This document shows positions 16,166 to 24,464 of a stretch of DNA of 64,000 nucleotides, one piece after another. The first letter of the stretch is position 1. Each line of letters begins with the position of its first letter. The stretch covers positions 62,001 through 126,000 of the forward strand of contig NC_010729.1 of the NCBI RefSeq assembly GCF_000010505.1, written 5' to 3'. Made by a program: the position numbers and the translations under genes. The stretch is from Porphyromonas gingivalis ATCC 33277 (GTDB lineage Bacteria > Bacteroidota > Bacteroidia > Bacteroidales > Porphyromonadaceae). The notes below the pieces were generated by a model. That model did not search any database, was not told the origin of the DNA, and saw nothing but the letters and a program-made list of their open reading frames with translations.

Positions 16166-16953
16166 TTCATTTTCTGTTTAATGGTTCTACATATATGTGT
16201 GGAAAGGCGCATGCACGCCTTGGCTTGTTTCCTTGAAAAGGCAGATATGGAAACGAGTCTGTGAGGGAATGAATCCCCGGACAGGCAGGCATTCCGATAA
16301 AGGAACACCGACCCGCCTTTCGGGATATGTCCCTCCCTGTATAAGGGTGGAGCTATATGACGGGAGTCATACCTGCACACGTCCACCCATCCATACGTCC
16401 ACACTTGTACCCTTGCACAAGGGTGTGAGGGGCGACGGGGGCAATAACTTGTACATATTCTCATTTCTATTTCCATTTCCGTAATTATCTGTTCAAATGA
16501 CTGCGGACAGGTTTTTAGACTTGGGTAGGCAGGTGTGTCCACCGACCCGCAAACAGCCGTCCGACAGGGCAAATATAGAAGCCTTTATCCCCTTGTTTCT
16601 GCCCTTTTTGCTAACTGCGTACTTGTGGCTTCGATTTGCGTATTTGTGGCTTCGTGAGAGGTAAGTGCTTTAGGCACAACGCTTAGTAACTTTGCACCCA
16701 AGCGGTAAGCCGAAGTCTTCGAGGCATAAAGCGTTCTTTTTTGAGGGACTCGACTTCCGTCCTTCGCGGACGGATTTATTTGCGCCGGAGCAAATAGCAA
16801 GATATGTCCTGCGTTACTCGAAATAAATTCGGTAACTCAGAACTCTTGCTCTTGCAGAGGGCTGAAAAAACTCCGAAGTCGTTTTTTCTTGGAAGAGAGA
16901 ATGCCTTGTCTTGAATGCCGGTGATGCCGTGAAACACTAAAATCCAAAGTAAA
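16166..16953. other. Intergenic region between traA and mobA; putative oriT
   Basis: This 788-bp gap separates divergent tra and mob operons and contains no convincing gene. It holds the shared-box promoter (16570-16629). Hairpins near mobA are TCCGTCC/GGACGGA (16756-16774), TATTTGC/GCAAATA around GCCGGA (16777-16796), and an imperfect one at 16813-16836. Such clustered hairpins immediately upstream of relaxase genes are where oriT lies in Bacteroides elements. The nick site cannot be placed from the sequence alone. Confidence 0.5.
16570..16629 (-). promoter_or_regulatory. Shared-box promoter upstream of traA
   Basis: On the minus strand the box GCCACAAGTACGCAGT (16629-16614) precedes TATATTTG (16577-16570); the distance between the box end and the -7 start is 37. 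A second, weaker box, GCCACAAATACGCAAA, lies 21 bp further upstream (16650-16635). No -33 TTTG is present. It points at traA through a roughly 400-nt leader. Confidence 0.65.
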
Positions 16954-17367
16954 ATGACAAAGAGACATGTGGGGAGACCCCTGAAAAAAGAGAAAGCCAG
17001 CCATTGTTGCATGGTTCGGTTTACGGACACGGAGTTTGCGCGTTTCCTGACGCTTTATGAACAGTCAGGTGTCCCGAACAGGGCTGTTTTCATCAAGGCA
17101 AGGGTCTTTGATGAGACTTTCCGAGTGATAAAAGTAGATCGTTCACTGCTTGATTACTATCAAAAACTGACGACTTTGTACGGACAATTTCGCAGTGTCG
17201 GGGTGAATTATAACCAAGCTGTGGTCGCCTTAAAGAGCAATTTCACCGAGAAAAAAGCCTTTGCGATGCTTGCCCAACTGGAGAAACTGACACTCGAATT
17301 GGCGGCTGTCGGAGGCGAAATCGTACATCTAACCCGTGAATTTCAAGAGAAATGGTCGCAAAGATAA
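16954..17367 (+). CDS. mobA: Mobilisation accessory protein MobA-like
   Basis: This 137-residue protein has an N-terminal ribbon-helix-helix-like segment (VGRPLKKEKASHCCMVRFTD). A helical domain follows with QFRSVGVNYNQAVVALKSNF, a pattern shared by plasmid relaxosome accessory proteins of the MobC/DUF family that bind oriT. It overlaps the relaxase gene by 16 nt, typical of mob operons. In CTnDOT nomenclature the accessory is MobA and the relaxase MobB; I follow that by position. The start is the first ATG after the hairpin-rich region. Confidence 0.85.
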   Translation: MTKRHVGRPLKKEKASHCCMVRFTDTEFARFLTLYEQSGVPNRAVFIKARVFDETFRVIKVDRSLLDYYQKLTTLYGQFRSVGVNYNQAVVALKSNFTEKKAFAMLAQLEKLTLELAAVGGEIVHLTREFQEKWSQR

Positions 17368-18587
17368 ACTATGGCAGTTCCCTTTACGGCGCGTTGGCGT
17401 ACAATGGAGAGAAGGTAAATGAGGGCGTTGCCAAGATTCTGGAGACCAACAAAGTGTTCTCTCCGGCTGATGGAACACACGATATATCCGCCTGTATGCA
17501 GGACTTTATGGCATATATGCCGAGTCATGTCCTCACTAAGAAACTGGTTATACATATCTCCTTGAATCCGCATCCCGATGACAGACTTACCGATGAGCAG
17601 TTCTCAGCCATCGCACGGGAGTATATCGAAAAGATGGGCTACGCTAATCAACCCTTTATCGTTTATAAGCATGAAGACATAGACAGGCATCACCTGCATA
17701 TTGTCACCTTAGCCGTCGATGAACGGGGAAAGAAGATTAACGATGGCAATAATTTCTATACCAGCACCCGTATTCTCAAAGAACTGGAACAGAAGTACGG
17801 TTTGATCCCTGCGCAAATGCGGAAGGAAAAAGAAGTGTTTCGCCTGCAAAAAGTCTGCTACGGCGACGGAGAGAATCTTAAAAAGCAACTGGTTTCGGTC
17901 ATCAGACCGGCAGCGAAATTCTACCACTGTCCGAGTTTTAAGGAATACCGTGCTTTGCTCTCCACCTACAATATATGTGTGGAGGAGGTTAAGGGAGAGA
18001 TACGCGGAAAAACCTATATGGGACTTCTCTACTTTGCCACGGATGACAAGGGGAATAAAGTCGGAAAAGTATTTAAATCCTCTCTCTTTGGGAAGTCTGT
18101 CGGATATGAAGCTCTGCAAAATAGATTCAAGGCGTCAAAGGAGAAACTGAAGGAAAAGCATCTTGCTCCTAAGACCAAAGCAATCGTAGCCGGAGCATTG
18201 AAGCGTTCTGCCACAAGAGAGGATTTCAGGGGGAACCTGCATCACAGGGGTATTGATGTCATCTTCCGAGAGAACGAGGAAGGGCGGCTCTATGGTGTCA
18301 CCTTTATAGACCATAACAACGGCTGTGTCATCAATGGCTCGAGATTGGGCAAGGAACTTTCGGCAAACGCTATTGCCGAGTGGTTCGACCGTCCGCATCT
18401 CGAACTCTCTGTTAATACTCCTCAAGGTGAAAATCAGTCTGCATCTCATACGCTCCCGTCGCAAGAAAATTCCTTCTTGGGCGGTCTTCTTGATTTGCCT
18501 ATGGAAGCCAACGGAACGGATTGGGAGGAAGAACAGTTCCGTAGACGGATGCAGAGAAAGAAGAAACAGAAGAAGCCTCGGTTATAA
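17352..18587 (+). CDS. mobB: Relaxase MobB (MobP-type, PF03432 family)
   Basis: The relaxase has 411 residues. The N-terminus INYGSSLYGALAYN offers the candidate catalytic tyrosines. LVIHISLNPHPDD is the second conserved strand, and HEDIDRHHLHIVTL (about residues 107-120) is the metal-binding HxDxxHxH motif. It should nick oriT and pilot the transferred strand. The C-terminal 200 residues are basic and carry no further domain I recognise. The start overlaps the accessory gene. Confidence 0.93.
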   Translation: MVAKINYGSSLYGALAYNGEKVNEGVAKILETNKVFSPADGTHDISACMQDFMAYMPSHVLTKKLVIHISLNPHPDDRLTDEQFSAIAREYIEKMGYANQPFIVYKHEDIDRHHLHIVTLAVDERGKKINDGNNFYTSTRILKELEQKYGLIPAQMRKEKEVFRLQKVCYGDGENLKKQLVSVIRPAAKFYHCPSFKEYRALLSTYNICVEEVKGEIRGKTYMGLLYFATDDKGNKVGKVFKSSLFGKSVGYEALQNRFKASKEKLKEKHLAPKTKAIVAGALKRSATREDFRGNLHHRGIDVIFRENEEGRLYGVTFIDHNNGCVINGSRLGKELSANAIAEWFDRPHLELSVNTPQGENQSASHTLPSQENSFLGGLLDLPMEANGTDWEEEQFRRRMQRKKKQKKPRL

Positions 18588-18664
18588 ACCGTATTTTCCA
18601 TCTCTAAAGTGTAGAAAAACGAAGATTGTAAGATGTTGATTATCAGGAATTATCAGAGGTGTTA

Positions 18665-18724
18665 AATTCTCTTATAAGGGAATTAAAATTGTCCTATAAG
18701 ACAATTTGAAAAGTCTTATAAGAC
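18665..18724 (+). repeat. Three 22-bp-spaced CTTATAAG palindromic repeats upstream of the coupling-protein gene
   Basis: Three inverted-repeat units share the core CTTATAAG (middle copy CCTATAAG), with centres at 18674.5, 18696.5 and 18718.5, exactly 22 bp apart. The arms (AATTCTC/GGGAATT, AAATTGTC/GACAATTT, GTC/GAC) extend the symmetry. They fill the 182-bp gap between mobB and the coupling-protein gene, and the last ends 45 bp before its start. This is probably a cooperative regulator-binding array on one helix face. Confidence 0.65.
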
Positions 18725-18769
18725 AATTTCAACAATCATAAAAGTAAGAACGAAATTAAACGAAAAACT

Positions 18770-20779
18770 ATGCAACAAGAAGACGATTTGAGAGCACTGG
18801 CGAAAATCATGGATTTTCTGCGTGCCGTAAGTATCATACTGGTGGTTGCCCACCTCTATTGGTATTGCTATGAGGCGATACGGCTATGGGGCGTGAATAT
18901 CGGTGTGGTGGACAGGATACTGATGAATTTCCACCGCACGGCGGGGCTGTTCGGAAATATGCTTTATACCAAGCTTTTTGCGTTGGTACTGATGGGGCTT
19001 TCATGTCTGGGTACGAAAGGTGTGAAAGAGGAGCATATCACTTGGTCGAAGATATGGGCATTCATGAGCGCCGGCTTTGTCTTTTTCTTCCTCAATTGGT
19101 GGATACTTGCCTTGCCACTGCCCATAGAGGCGAATACGGCTCTCTATACTTTTACGATAACCGTAGGCTATGTTTGTCTGCTGATGGCGGGACTCTATAT
19201 GAGCCGACTCTTGAAGAACAACCTGATGGAGGATGTCTTCAATCAAGAGAATGAATCCTTTATGCAGGAGACAAGACTTTTGGAAAACGAGTACTCGGTC
19301 AATCTGCCGACCCGATTCTATTACCGCAAGAAGTGGAACAGAGGGTGGATAAACGTCGTGAATCCTTTTCGTGCGGTCTCCGTCTTGGGGACACCGGGCA
19401 GCGGTAAGTCCTATGCCATCATCAACAATTTCATCAAGCAGCAAGTCGAGAAAGGATTTGCCATCTACTGCTACGACTTCAAATATCCCGACCTCTCTAC
19501 GATTGTTTACAATCACTTGCTACATCACTCGGAAGGGTATAAGGTTAAGCCGAAGTTTTACGTGATCAACTTCGATGACCCTCGTCGGTCACACCGCTGT
19601 AACCCGATACACCCCGACTTTATGAGCGACATATCGGATGCCTACGAATCGGCTTATACGATTATGCTCAACCTCAACAAGACGTGGGTGCAGAAGCAGG
19701 GAGATTTCTTCGTGGAATCGCCCATCGTACTCTTTGCCGCCATTATTTGGTATCTTCGCATCTTTGAGGGGGGTAAGTATTGTACTTTTCCGCACGCCAT
19801 TGAGTTTCTCTGCCGCAAATACGAGGATATATTTCCCATTCTTACCTCTTATCCCGAATTGGAGAATTACCTTTCTCCTTTCATGGACGCTTGGCTCGGA
19901 GGGGCGGCTGACCAATTGCAAGGACAGATAGCTTCCGCCAAGATTCCCTTGTCAAGGATGATTAGCCCGCAACTTTATTGGATTATGACGGGTGATGATT
20001 TTACACTCGACATCAATAATCCCAAAGAGCCTAAAATCCTTTGTGTGGGGAACAATCCCGATAGGCAGAACATCTACGGAGCGGCATTGGGGTTATACAA
20101 TTCGCGTATCGTCAAGCTCATCAATAAGAAAGGAATGCTGAAAAGTTCCGTGCTCATCGACGAGCTGCCCACCATCTATTTCAAGGGATTGGACAACTTG
20201 ATAGCCACCGCACGAAGCAACAAGGTGGCGGTATGCTTGGGCTTTCAGGACTTCTCACAGTTAAAGCGGGATTATGGAGACAAGGAAGCTGCCGTGGTGA
20301 TGAACACTGTCGGAAACATTTTCTCCGGTCAGGTGGTCGGCGAAACGGCAAAGACGCTCTCGGAGAGGTTTGGCAAGGTGCTTCAGAAACGGCAGAGCAT
20401 GAGCATCACCCGTAGCGATAAGACCACTTCCATCTCCACACAGATGGACAGCCTGATTCCGCAGAGCAAGATTTCCACGCTCACACAGGGAATGTTCGTG
20501 GGAGCGGTCGCAGATAACTTCTCCGAACGTATCGAGCAGAAGATATTCCACTGTGAGATTGTAGTGGACAATGCGAAAGTTGCAAAGGAAACGGCTGCTT
20601 ACCGCCCGATACCCATTCTGACAGACTTCACGAATGAAAACGGAGAGGATATGATGGAGCAGGAAATCAAGGCGAACTATGACCGTGTCAAGACGGAGGT
20701 GCGGGAAATCGTGGAACGGGAGTTGCAGCGGATTGCCGATGATCCGGAACTTTCCAAACTACTCAATACCAAGAAATAA
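18770..20779 (+). CDS. mobC: Type IV coupling protein (MobC/TraG-family, VirD4-like)
   Basis: The protein has 669 residues. It has N-terminal membrane helices (about residues 15-35, 60-80, 95-115 and 120-145). The P-loop ATPase has Walker A GTPGSGKS near 207 and Walker B VLIDELP near 460, followed by NLIATARSNKVAVCLGFQDFSQL. It should dock the relaxosome to the mating channel. Bacteroides elements call this gene MobC. The 182-nt upstream gap has three palindromic repeats. The last residues are charged and likely unstructured. Confidence 0.92.
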   Translation: MQQEDDLRALAKIMDFLRAVSIILVVAHLYWYCYEAIRLWGVNIGVVDRILMNFHRTAGLFGNMLYTKLFALVLMGLSCLGTKGVKEEHITWSKIWAFMSAGFVFFFLNWWILALPLPIEANTALYTFTITVGYVCLLMAGLYMSRLLKNNLMEDVFNQENESFMQETRLLENEYSVNLPTRFYYRKKWNRGWINVVNPFRAVSVLGTPGSGKSYAIINNFIKQQVEKGFAIYCYDFKYPDLSTIVYNHLLHHSEGYKVKPKFYVINFDDPRRSHRCNPIHPDFMSDISDAYESAYTIMLNLNKTWVQKQGDFFVESPIVLFAAIIWYLRIFEGGKYCTFPHAIEFLCRKYEDIFPILTSYPELENYLSPFMDAWLGGAADQLQGQIASAKIPLSRMISPQLYWIMTGDDFTLDINNPKEPKILCVGNNPDRQNIYGAALGLYNSRIVKLINKKGMLKSSVLIDELPTIYFKGLDNLIATARSNKVAVCLGFQDFSQLKRDYGDKEAAVVMNTVGNIFSGQVVGETAKTLSERFGKVLQKRQSMSITRSDKTTSISTQMDSLIPQSKISTLTQGMFVGAVADNFSERIEQKIFHCEIVVDNAKVAKETAAYRPIPILTDFTNENGEDMMEQEIKANYDRVKTEVREIVERELQRIADDPELSKLLNTKK

Positions 20780-20790
20780 CGGTTGTTTTT

Positions 20791-20822
20791 CTTGGCTCTA
20801 AGGCAGATTTTTTGTATTTTTG
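20791..20822 (+). promoter_or_regulatory. Bacteroidetes-type promoter
   Basis: CTTG (20791-20794) and TATTTTTG (20815-20822) are separated by 20 bp, matching the -33 TTTG and -7 TAnnTTTG consensus. It lies 21 bp before the ATG of the B-box-like gene. Confidence 0.6.
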
Positions 20823-20843
20823 AACACGCTAATTGATTACACT

Positions 20844-21287
20844 ATGAATTGTTTTAATCATACCCAAGAACCGGCAGTTGCCCAATGCTCAGATTGCGGG
20901 AAAGGACTATGCTCAGAATGTGCGGAAAGGTATCAGCCGATACTCTGTACACCTTGTTTTCAGAAAAGAAAACGTAGTGAGATTTGGCGGAGCATCTTCA
21001 GTCTGTTGTTTCTCATCGCCTTGTTTGTCATAGGTTTCAGATGGAATTTCTTAGCGACCAAAGGTTTTGAGGAGATGAGATGGATGTCCGGATATGTGCT
21101 GATGGCGATATGGTCAGGCTATCTCTTCGCTGAGAAGTTCATTCCCTATAAAATGATTGCAGGAACAAACTGGCAGTGGGTATTTTACTATATCTTTAAA
21201 CTCCTCCTCTTTGGCATCATAGGAGTCTTCACCGCTCCTTTCACCTGCCTGTGGGCTGTCTATAGAGTTATCAGGGCTTTTCGATAG
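20844..21287 (+). CDS. Small B-box-like zinc-binding membrane protein
   Basis: The 147-residue protein is taken from the ATG at 20844, preferred over 20820 because the conserved domain starts at once (MNCFNHTQEP). The first 40 residues have CxxH...CSDCGKGLCSECAE...CTPC spacing, like a B-box or treble-clef zinc site. Hydrophobic helices follow (IFSLLFLIALFVIGFRW, GYVLMAIWSGYLF, YIFKLLLFGIIGVFTAPF). The zinc domain should face the cytoplasm. It has its own promoter and no obvious transfer function. Cargo or accessory status is uncertain. Confidence 0.75.
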   Translation: MNCFNHTQEPAVAQCSDCGKGLCSECAERYQPILCTPCFQKRKRSEIWRSIFSLLFLIALFVIGFRWNFLATKGFEEMRWMSGYVLMAIWSGYLFAEKFIPYKMIAGTNWQWVFYYIFKLLLFGIIGVFTAPFTCLWAVYRVIRAFR

Positions 21288-21316
21288 AACTTGTGGAAAC
21301 CTTATAAGAAAAGAAT

Positions 21317-22354
21317 ATGAGTATGCATAATATATCGTTCACTTCGACAGAATACCAAAGTTTCAGAGACGAGATAACCAAGCGCATTCGCTCCGCACAA
21401 TACGAGGCGTTGAAAGCCGTCAATAAGGAGATGATAGCCCTTTACTGGGAAATTGGCATGCGTATTACAGAACAGCAGACAGCACTCGGCTGGGGAAAAT
21501 CTGTTGTGGAAAACCTTTCCCAAGATATTCAAAAGGAGTTTCCGGGCATACAAGGATTCAGTGCGAGAAATATGTGGGATATGGCACGATTCTACTCTGA
21601 ATATCAATCAAATGAAATTCTGCAACCATTGGTCGCAGAAATCAGTTGGACAAAACATATCGTCATTCTGACCAAGTGTAAGGAGACACAACAGAGACAG
21701 TTCTACATCTTGGCAACCAAGAAATACGGATGGACGAAAGACGTGCTGATACACAAAATAGAATTGAAGACGTATGAGAACTTCTTGCTCGGACAAAGCA
21801 ATTTTGATACCACGCTACCCGAAAACATTCGTAATCAAGCCGTCCTTGCCGTAAAAGACGAGTACACTTTGGATTTTATCGGATTGGGCGAGGGGCATTC
21901 GGAATATGAGCTGGAACAGGCTATCATCAAGAATATCCGCTCTTTTCTGATGGAGTTCGGAACGGACTTTTCGTTCATGGGAAATCAGTACCGACTTGAA
22001 GTGGATGGCAGGGAGTATTTTATTGACCTGTTGCTATATAACCGTCGCTTGCAGGCAATGATAGCCGTGGAGCTGAAAATCGGTGAGTTTAAGCCTGAGT
22101 ACAAAGGGAAGATGGAGTTTTATCTCAATGTCCTGAATGAGACGGTTAAGTTGCCGCATGAAAACCCTGCCATCGGCATCATCATTTGCAAATCCAAAAG
22201 CAGGACGATTGTGGAATATGCCCTCAAGACTTCGGCAATGCCCATCGGTGTGGCGACATACAGCCTTTCACCCGAACTGCCCGAAGCCTATAAGGAACTG
22301 CTTCCGGCATCCGAGGATATAGCCAAGAAATTGGAACTGCTTATCAAAGAATAA
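21317..22354 (+). CDS. DUF1016 (YhcG-type) PD-(D/E)XK nuclease-domain protein
   Basis: The protein has 345 residues. The N-terminal DUF1016 helical domain (YWEIGMRI, WGKSVVENLSQDIQKEFP, GFSARNMWDMARFY) is followed by a C-terminal nuclease-like domain. That domain has FIDLLLYNRRLQAMIAVELKIGEF, where the aspartate near residue 235 and the ELK near 252 form the PD-(D/E)XK signature. The family is common in mobile elements and near restriction systems. It ends at a strong terminator. A role in DNA processing or defence is inferred. Confidence 0.88.
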   Translation: MSMHNISFTSTEYQSFRDEITKRIRSAQYEALKAVNKEMIALYWEIGMRITEQQTALGWGKSVVENLSQDIQKEFPGIQGFSARNMWDMARFYSEYQSNEILQPLVAEISWTKHIVILTKCKETQQRQFYILATKKYGWTKDVLIHKIELKTYENFLLGQSNFDTTLPENIRNQAVLAVKDEYTLDFIGLGEGHSEYELEQAIIKNIRSFLMEFGTDFSFMGNQYRLEVDGREYFIDLLLYNRRLQAMIAVELKIGEFKPEYKGKMEFYLNVLNETVKLPHENPAIGIIICKSKSRTIVEYALKTSAMPIGVATYSLSPELPEAYKELLPASEDIAKKLELLIKE

Positions 22355-22359
22355 GACAG

Positions 22360-22394
22360 AGGGAGATACTCCGAATCAGAGTATCTCCCTTTTG
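22360..22394. terminator. Bidirectional terminator
   Basis: A 12-bp perfect stem (AGGGAGATACTC at 22360-22371, GAGTATCTCCCT at 22379-22390) with a 7-nt loop and TTT after it lies between the convergent DUF1016 and RteC-like genes. Confidence 0.88.
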
Positions 22395-22396
22395 AT

Positions 22397-22771
22397 TTAC
22401 CGTTTCTTGAACTTTCCGCCTTTCAGGTCACTCTCCACCATACGCTTGTTCAGCTCCTCTCGGAGTTCATCAAGAAAATAGGTGCGGCTGTCATCCTTGC
22501 GGCGTTTCATGTTCATATAGACGTTGTAGCAGTTCTTGATTTCTATACCAAAGATTTCGGAAAAGGCATCTGCCAATTCTTCTATACCGATTTCACCATC
22601 GTTGATACAGTCACAGGTATCAAGTGCGTAGAGTAGTTCCACCAAGTCGGTTGCTTTACCTGTCCAACGAAGTTTCTCGGTTGGTTTGACGGGCAAAGTA
22701 GAAAGAAGCCCCTGCATCCGCATCTTTAATAACTTTAACTCCGTATCAATGACACATAGTAGCTCCGACAC
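22397..22771 (-). CDS. RteC-like C-terminal domain protein (possibly truncated)
   Basis: The 124 residues match the C-terminal part of RteC regulators: DTELKLLKMRMQ, LRWTGKATDLVELLYAL, then IEELADAFSEIFGIEI and FLDELREELNKRM. RteC of CTnDOT promotes excision-gene expression and is roughly twice this length, so the N-terminal half is missing or replaced. The start overlaps the preceding 83-residue frame by 26 nt. That frame contains GGGGAAAAAA just upstream, so a frameshift or programmed slippage joining the two is possible. Without the N-terminal half its activity is uncertain. Confidence 0.7.
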   Translation of the reverse strand: MSELLCVIDTELKLLKMRMQGLLSTLPVKPTEKLRWTGKATDLVELLYALDTCDCINDGEIGIEELADAFSEIFGIEIKNCYNVYMNMKRRKDDSRTYFLDELREELNKRMVESDLKGGKFKKR

Positions 22772-22997
22772 ATTTTTTCCCCTTTCCGTCCATCAAATAC
22801 ACCGCTTGCAAAGTTTGTAAGCGAAAACGAGTATAGCGGAGAATACGAAACAAAGAGATGGTGTCGTCTTCTGCATCACATAGATCAATGATCCTCTTCA
22901 TAAAGTTCTCCGATGCTTTTTGTTCTTGTTCATTTGTAGAGCAAGACGAAATTATCGTCTTAAATTCTTCCGTTTGAATAAGTCTTAGCATAATCAT
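22746..22997 (-). CDS. Small hypothetical protein upstream of the RteC-like domain
   Basis: This is an 83-residue frame that I do not recognise. It is helical (QEQKASENFMKRIIDLCD, FRILRYTRFRLQTLQAVYL). It begins 12 nt after the MATE gene on the same strand and overlaps the RteC-like gene in another frame, so the three are probably co-transcribed. It may be the displaced N-terminal part of a regulator if the G4A6 run at the end of the frame is a frameshift site. Confidence 0.5.
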   Translation of the reverse strand: MIMLRLIQTEEFKTIISSCSTNEQEQKASENFMKRIIDLCDAEDDTISLFRILRYTRFRLQTLQAVYLMDGKGKKCVGATMCH

Positions 22998-23009
22998 ATC
23001 TTTTATGGT

Positions 23010-24368
23010 TCAACATTGCAGATTCTCTGTTGTGAGATGTGATTTATGACCTATCTCCTTATGAATTCGGACAGCAAAGAACAGTGTCATTAAAGTTGCA
23101 AAGACGTCGGCAATAGGCTGTGCATAAAGCACTCCATTTAGTTCCCAATACGATGGAAGCAGCAATATTATAGGGATAAAAAACAAACCTTGCCGTCCGA
23201 TGTTTAGCAGAAGACTTTGCCTTGCTCTTCCGATTGCCATATATAGTGTGGAATACACAAATTGGAATCCGAAAGTGAAGAACATAATCGTATTGGCTCT
23301 AAGCGCAATTCTTGCTATTTCCTGCATTGTTTCGTCTTTACCGAAACAACTGATGATAGGAGAGGTAAAAATGACTATAAGAATACTCCAGAGCACACAA
23401 AACGAGGTTGTGAGTATCAGAGAACAGCACACCGCTTCCCTTAATCTTTGAAAATTGCCTGCCCCGTAGTTATAGCCTGCCATAGGTTGGAGTCCTTTTA
23501 CAAATCCGAAGACCACGTTTGTTCCCAATGTGACGATTTTCAGGACGATACCCACAGCCGCAACAGCCTCTGCCCCATATTTCACAGCAGCTTTCTGCAA
23601 CAAACTGATGGAAAGGGTCTGGAGTAGTTGCAAAAAGAGCATAGAGATACCAATCTTAATGATGTCTGCGTATATTCTTATCGTGGGAGCGAACAAGGCA
23701 AGAGATACTTTTACCTCTGCTTTCGTAAGGAAACGGATGTAAATAGCTGTCGTGATGATTCTTGAAAGAATAGTTGCCCATGCAGCACCTTCCACACCCC
23801 AATTGAAAGTGTATATAAACAAGGGGTCTAATGCAACATTAACGATAGACCCGATGATCATTGCCGACGCAGATGTCTTCGACGCACCTTGTGAAACAAT
23901 GATATTGGACATGGACACATTCAATGTCCCTATGACACAACTGATGATAAAAAGCCTGCCGTAGGATTCTGCCAAACTTATCATCTCCTCGTTTGCTCCC
24001 ATGAAAAGTAGGATGTCCGGCAGGAACGCATTGCACACAAGGGCAATGAGAGCTGCCAACATCACAGAGGTAATCACTGAGACGGAAGCGACCTGACTTG
24101 CCTTGACAACCTGTTTCGCTCCCAACAGACGGGATATATACACTCCACCTCCGACACCGAACATCAGTCCTATCCCAAGAAATAACAACGATATAGGGAA
24201 AACAACCGATACAGCGGCGACAGGAAGAGTTCCAAGACGTGCAACCCAAAAAGTATCTACCACATTGTATATTGCCATAATCAGCATTGCGATGACAATA
24301 GGTATCCCCAATTTTGTCAGGGCTTTCATCATACTTCCTTCTCGCAAAATATTCACAGCGTTGTTCAT
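23010..24368 (-). CDS. MATE-family multidrug/cation efflux transporter
   Basis: The transporter has 452 residues from the ATG at 24368. Upstream in-frame sequence lacks a signal and family start motifs, whereas MNNAVNILREGSMMKALTKLGIP is a typical MATE opening. About 12 membrane helices are evident, with VDTFWVARLGTLPVAAVSVVFP in helix 2 and MAGYNYGAGN in the second half. It should export cationic drugs or metabolites using a Na+ or H+ gradient. It follows an AraC regulator by 96 nt on the same strand and looks like element cargo. Confidence 0.9.
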   Translation of the reverse strand: MNNAVNILREGSMMKALTKLGIPIVIAMLIMAIYNVVDTFWVARLGTLPVAAVSVVFPISLLFLGIGLMFGVGGGVYISRLLGAKQVVKASQVASVSVITSVMLAALIALVCNAFLPDILLFMGANEEMISLAESYGRLFIISCVIGTLNVSMSNIIVSQGASKTSASAMIIGSIVNVALDPLFIYTFNWGVEGAAWATILSRIITTAIYIRFLTKAEVKVSLALFAPTIRIYADIIKIGISMLFLQLLQTLSISLLQKAAVKYGAEAVAAVGIVLKIVTLGTNVVFGFVKGLQPMAGYNYGAGNFQRLREAVCCSLILTTSFCVLWSILIVIFTSPIISCFGKDETMQEIARIALRANTIMFFTFGFQFVYSTLYMAIGRARQSLLLNIGRQGLFFIPIILLLPSYWELNGVLYAQPIADVFATLMTLFFAVRIHKEIGHKSHLTTENLQC

Positions 24369-24464
24369 CCTTATAATCCGTATCTTTTTAAGTGAATAAA
24401 GTTCGCTGCAAAGGTACGGTGGGATACAAGCTGTCACAATAGACGGACAATGGTAATGATAGCA

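Noticed and set aside
24369-24437. N-terminal extension of the MATE transporter
   Set aside because: The 23 additional residues have no signal or conserved features, and the ATG at 24368 gives the usual family start.
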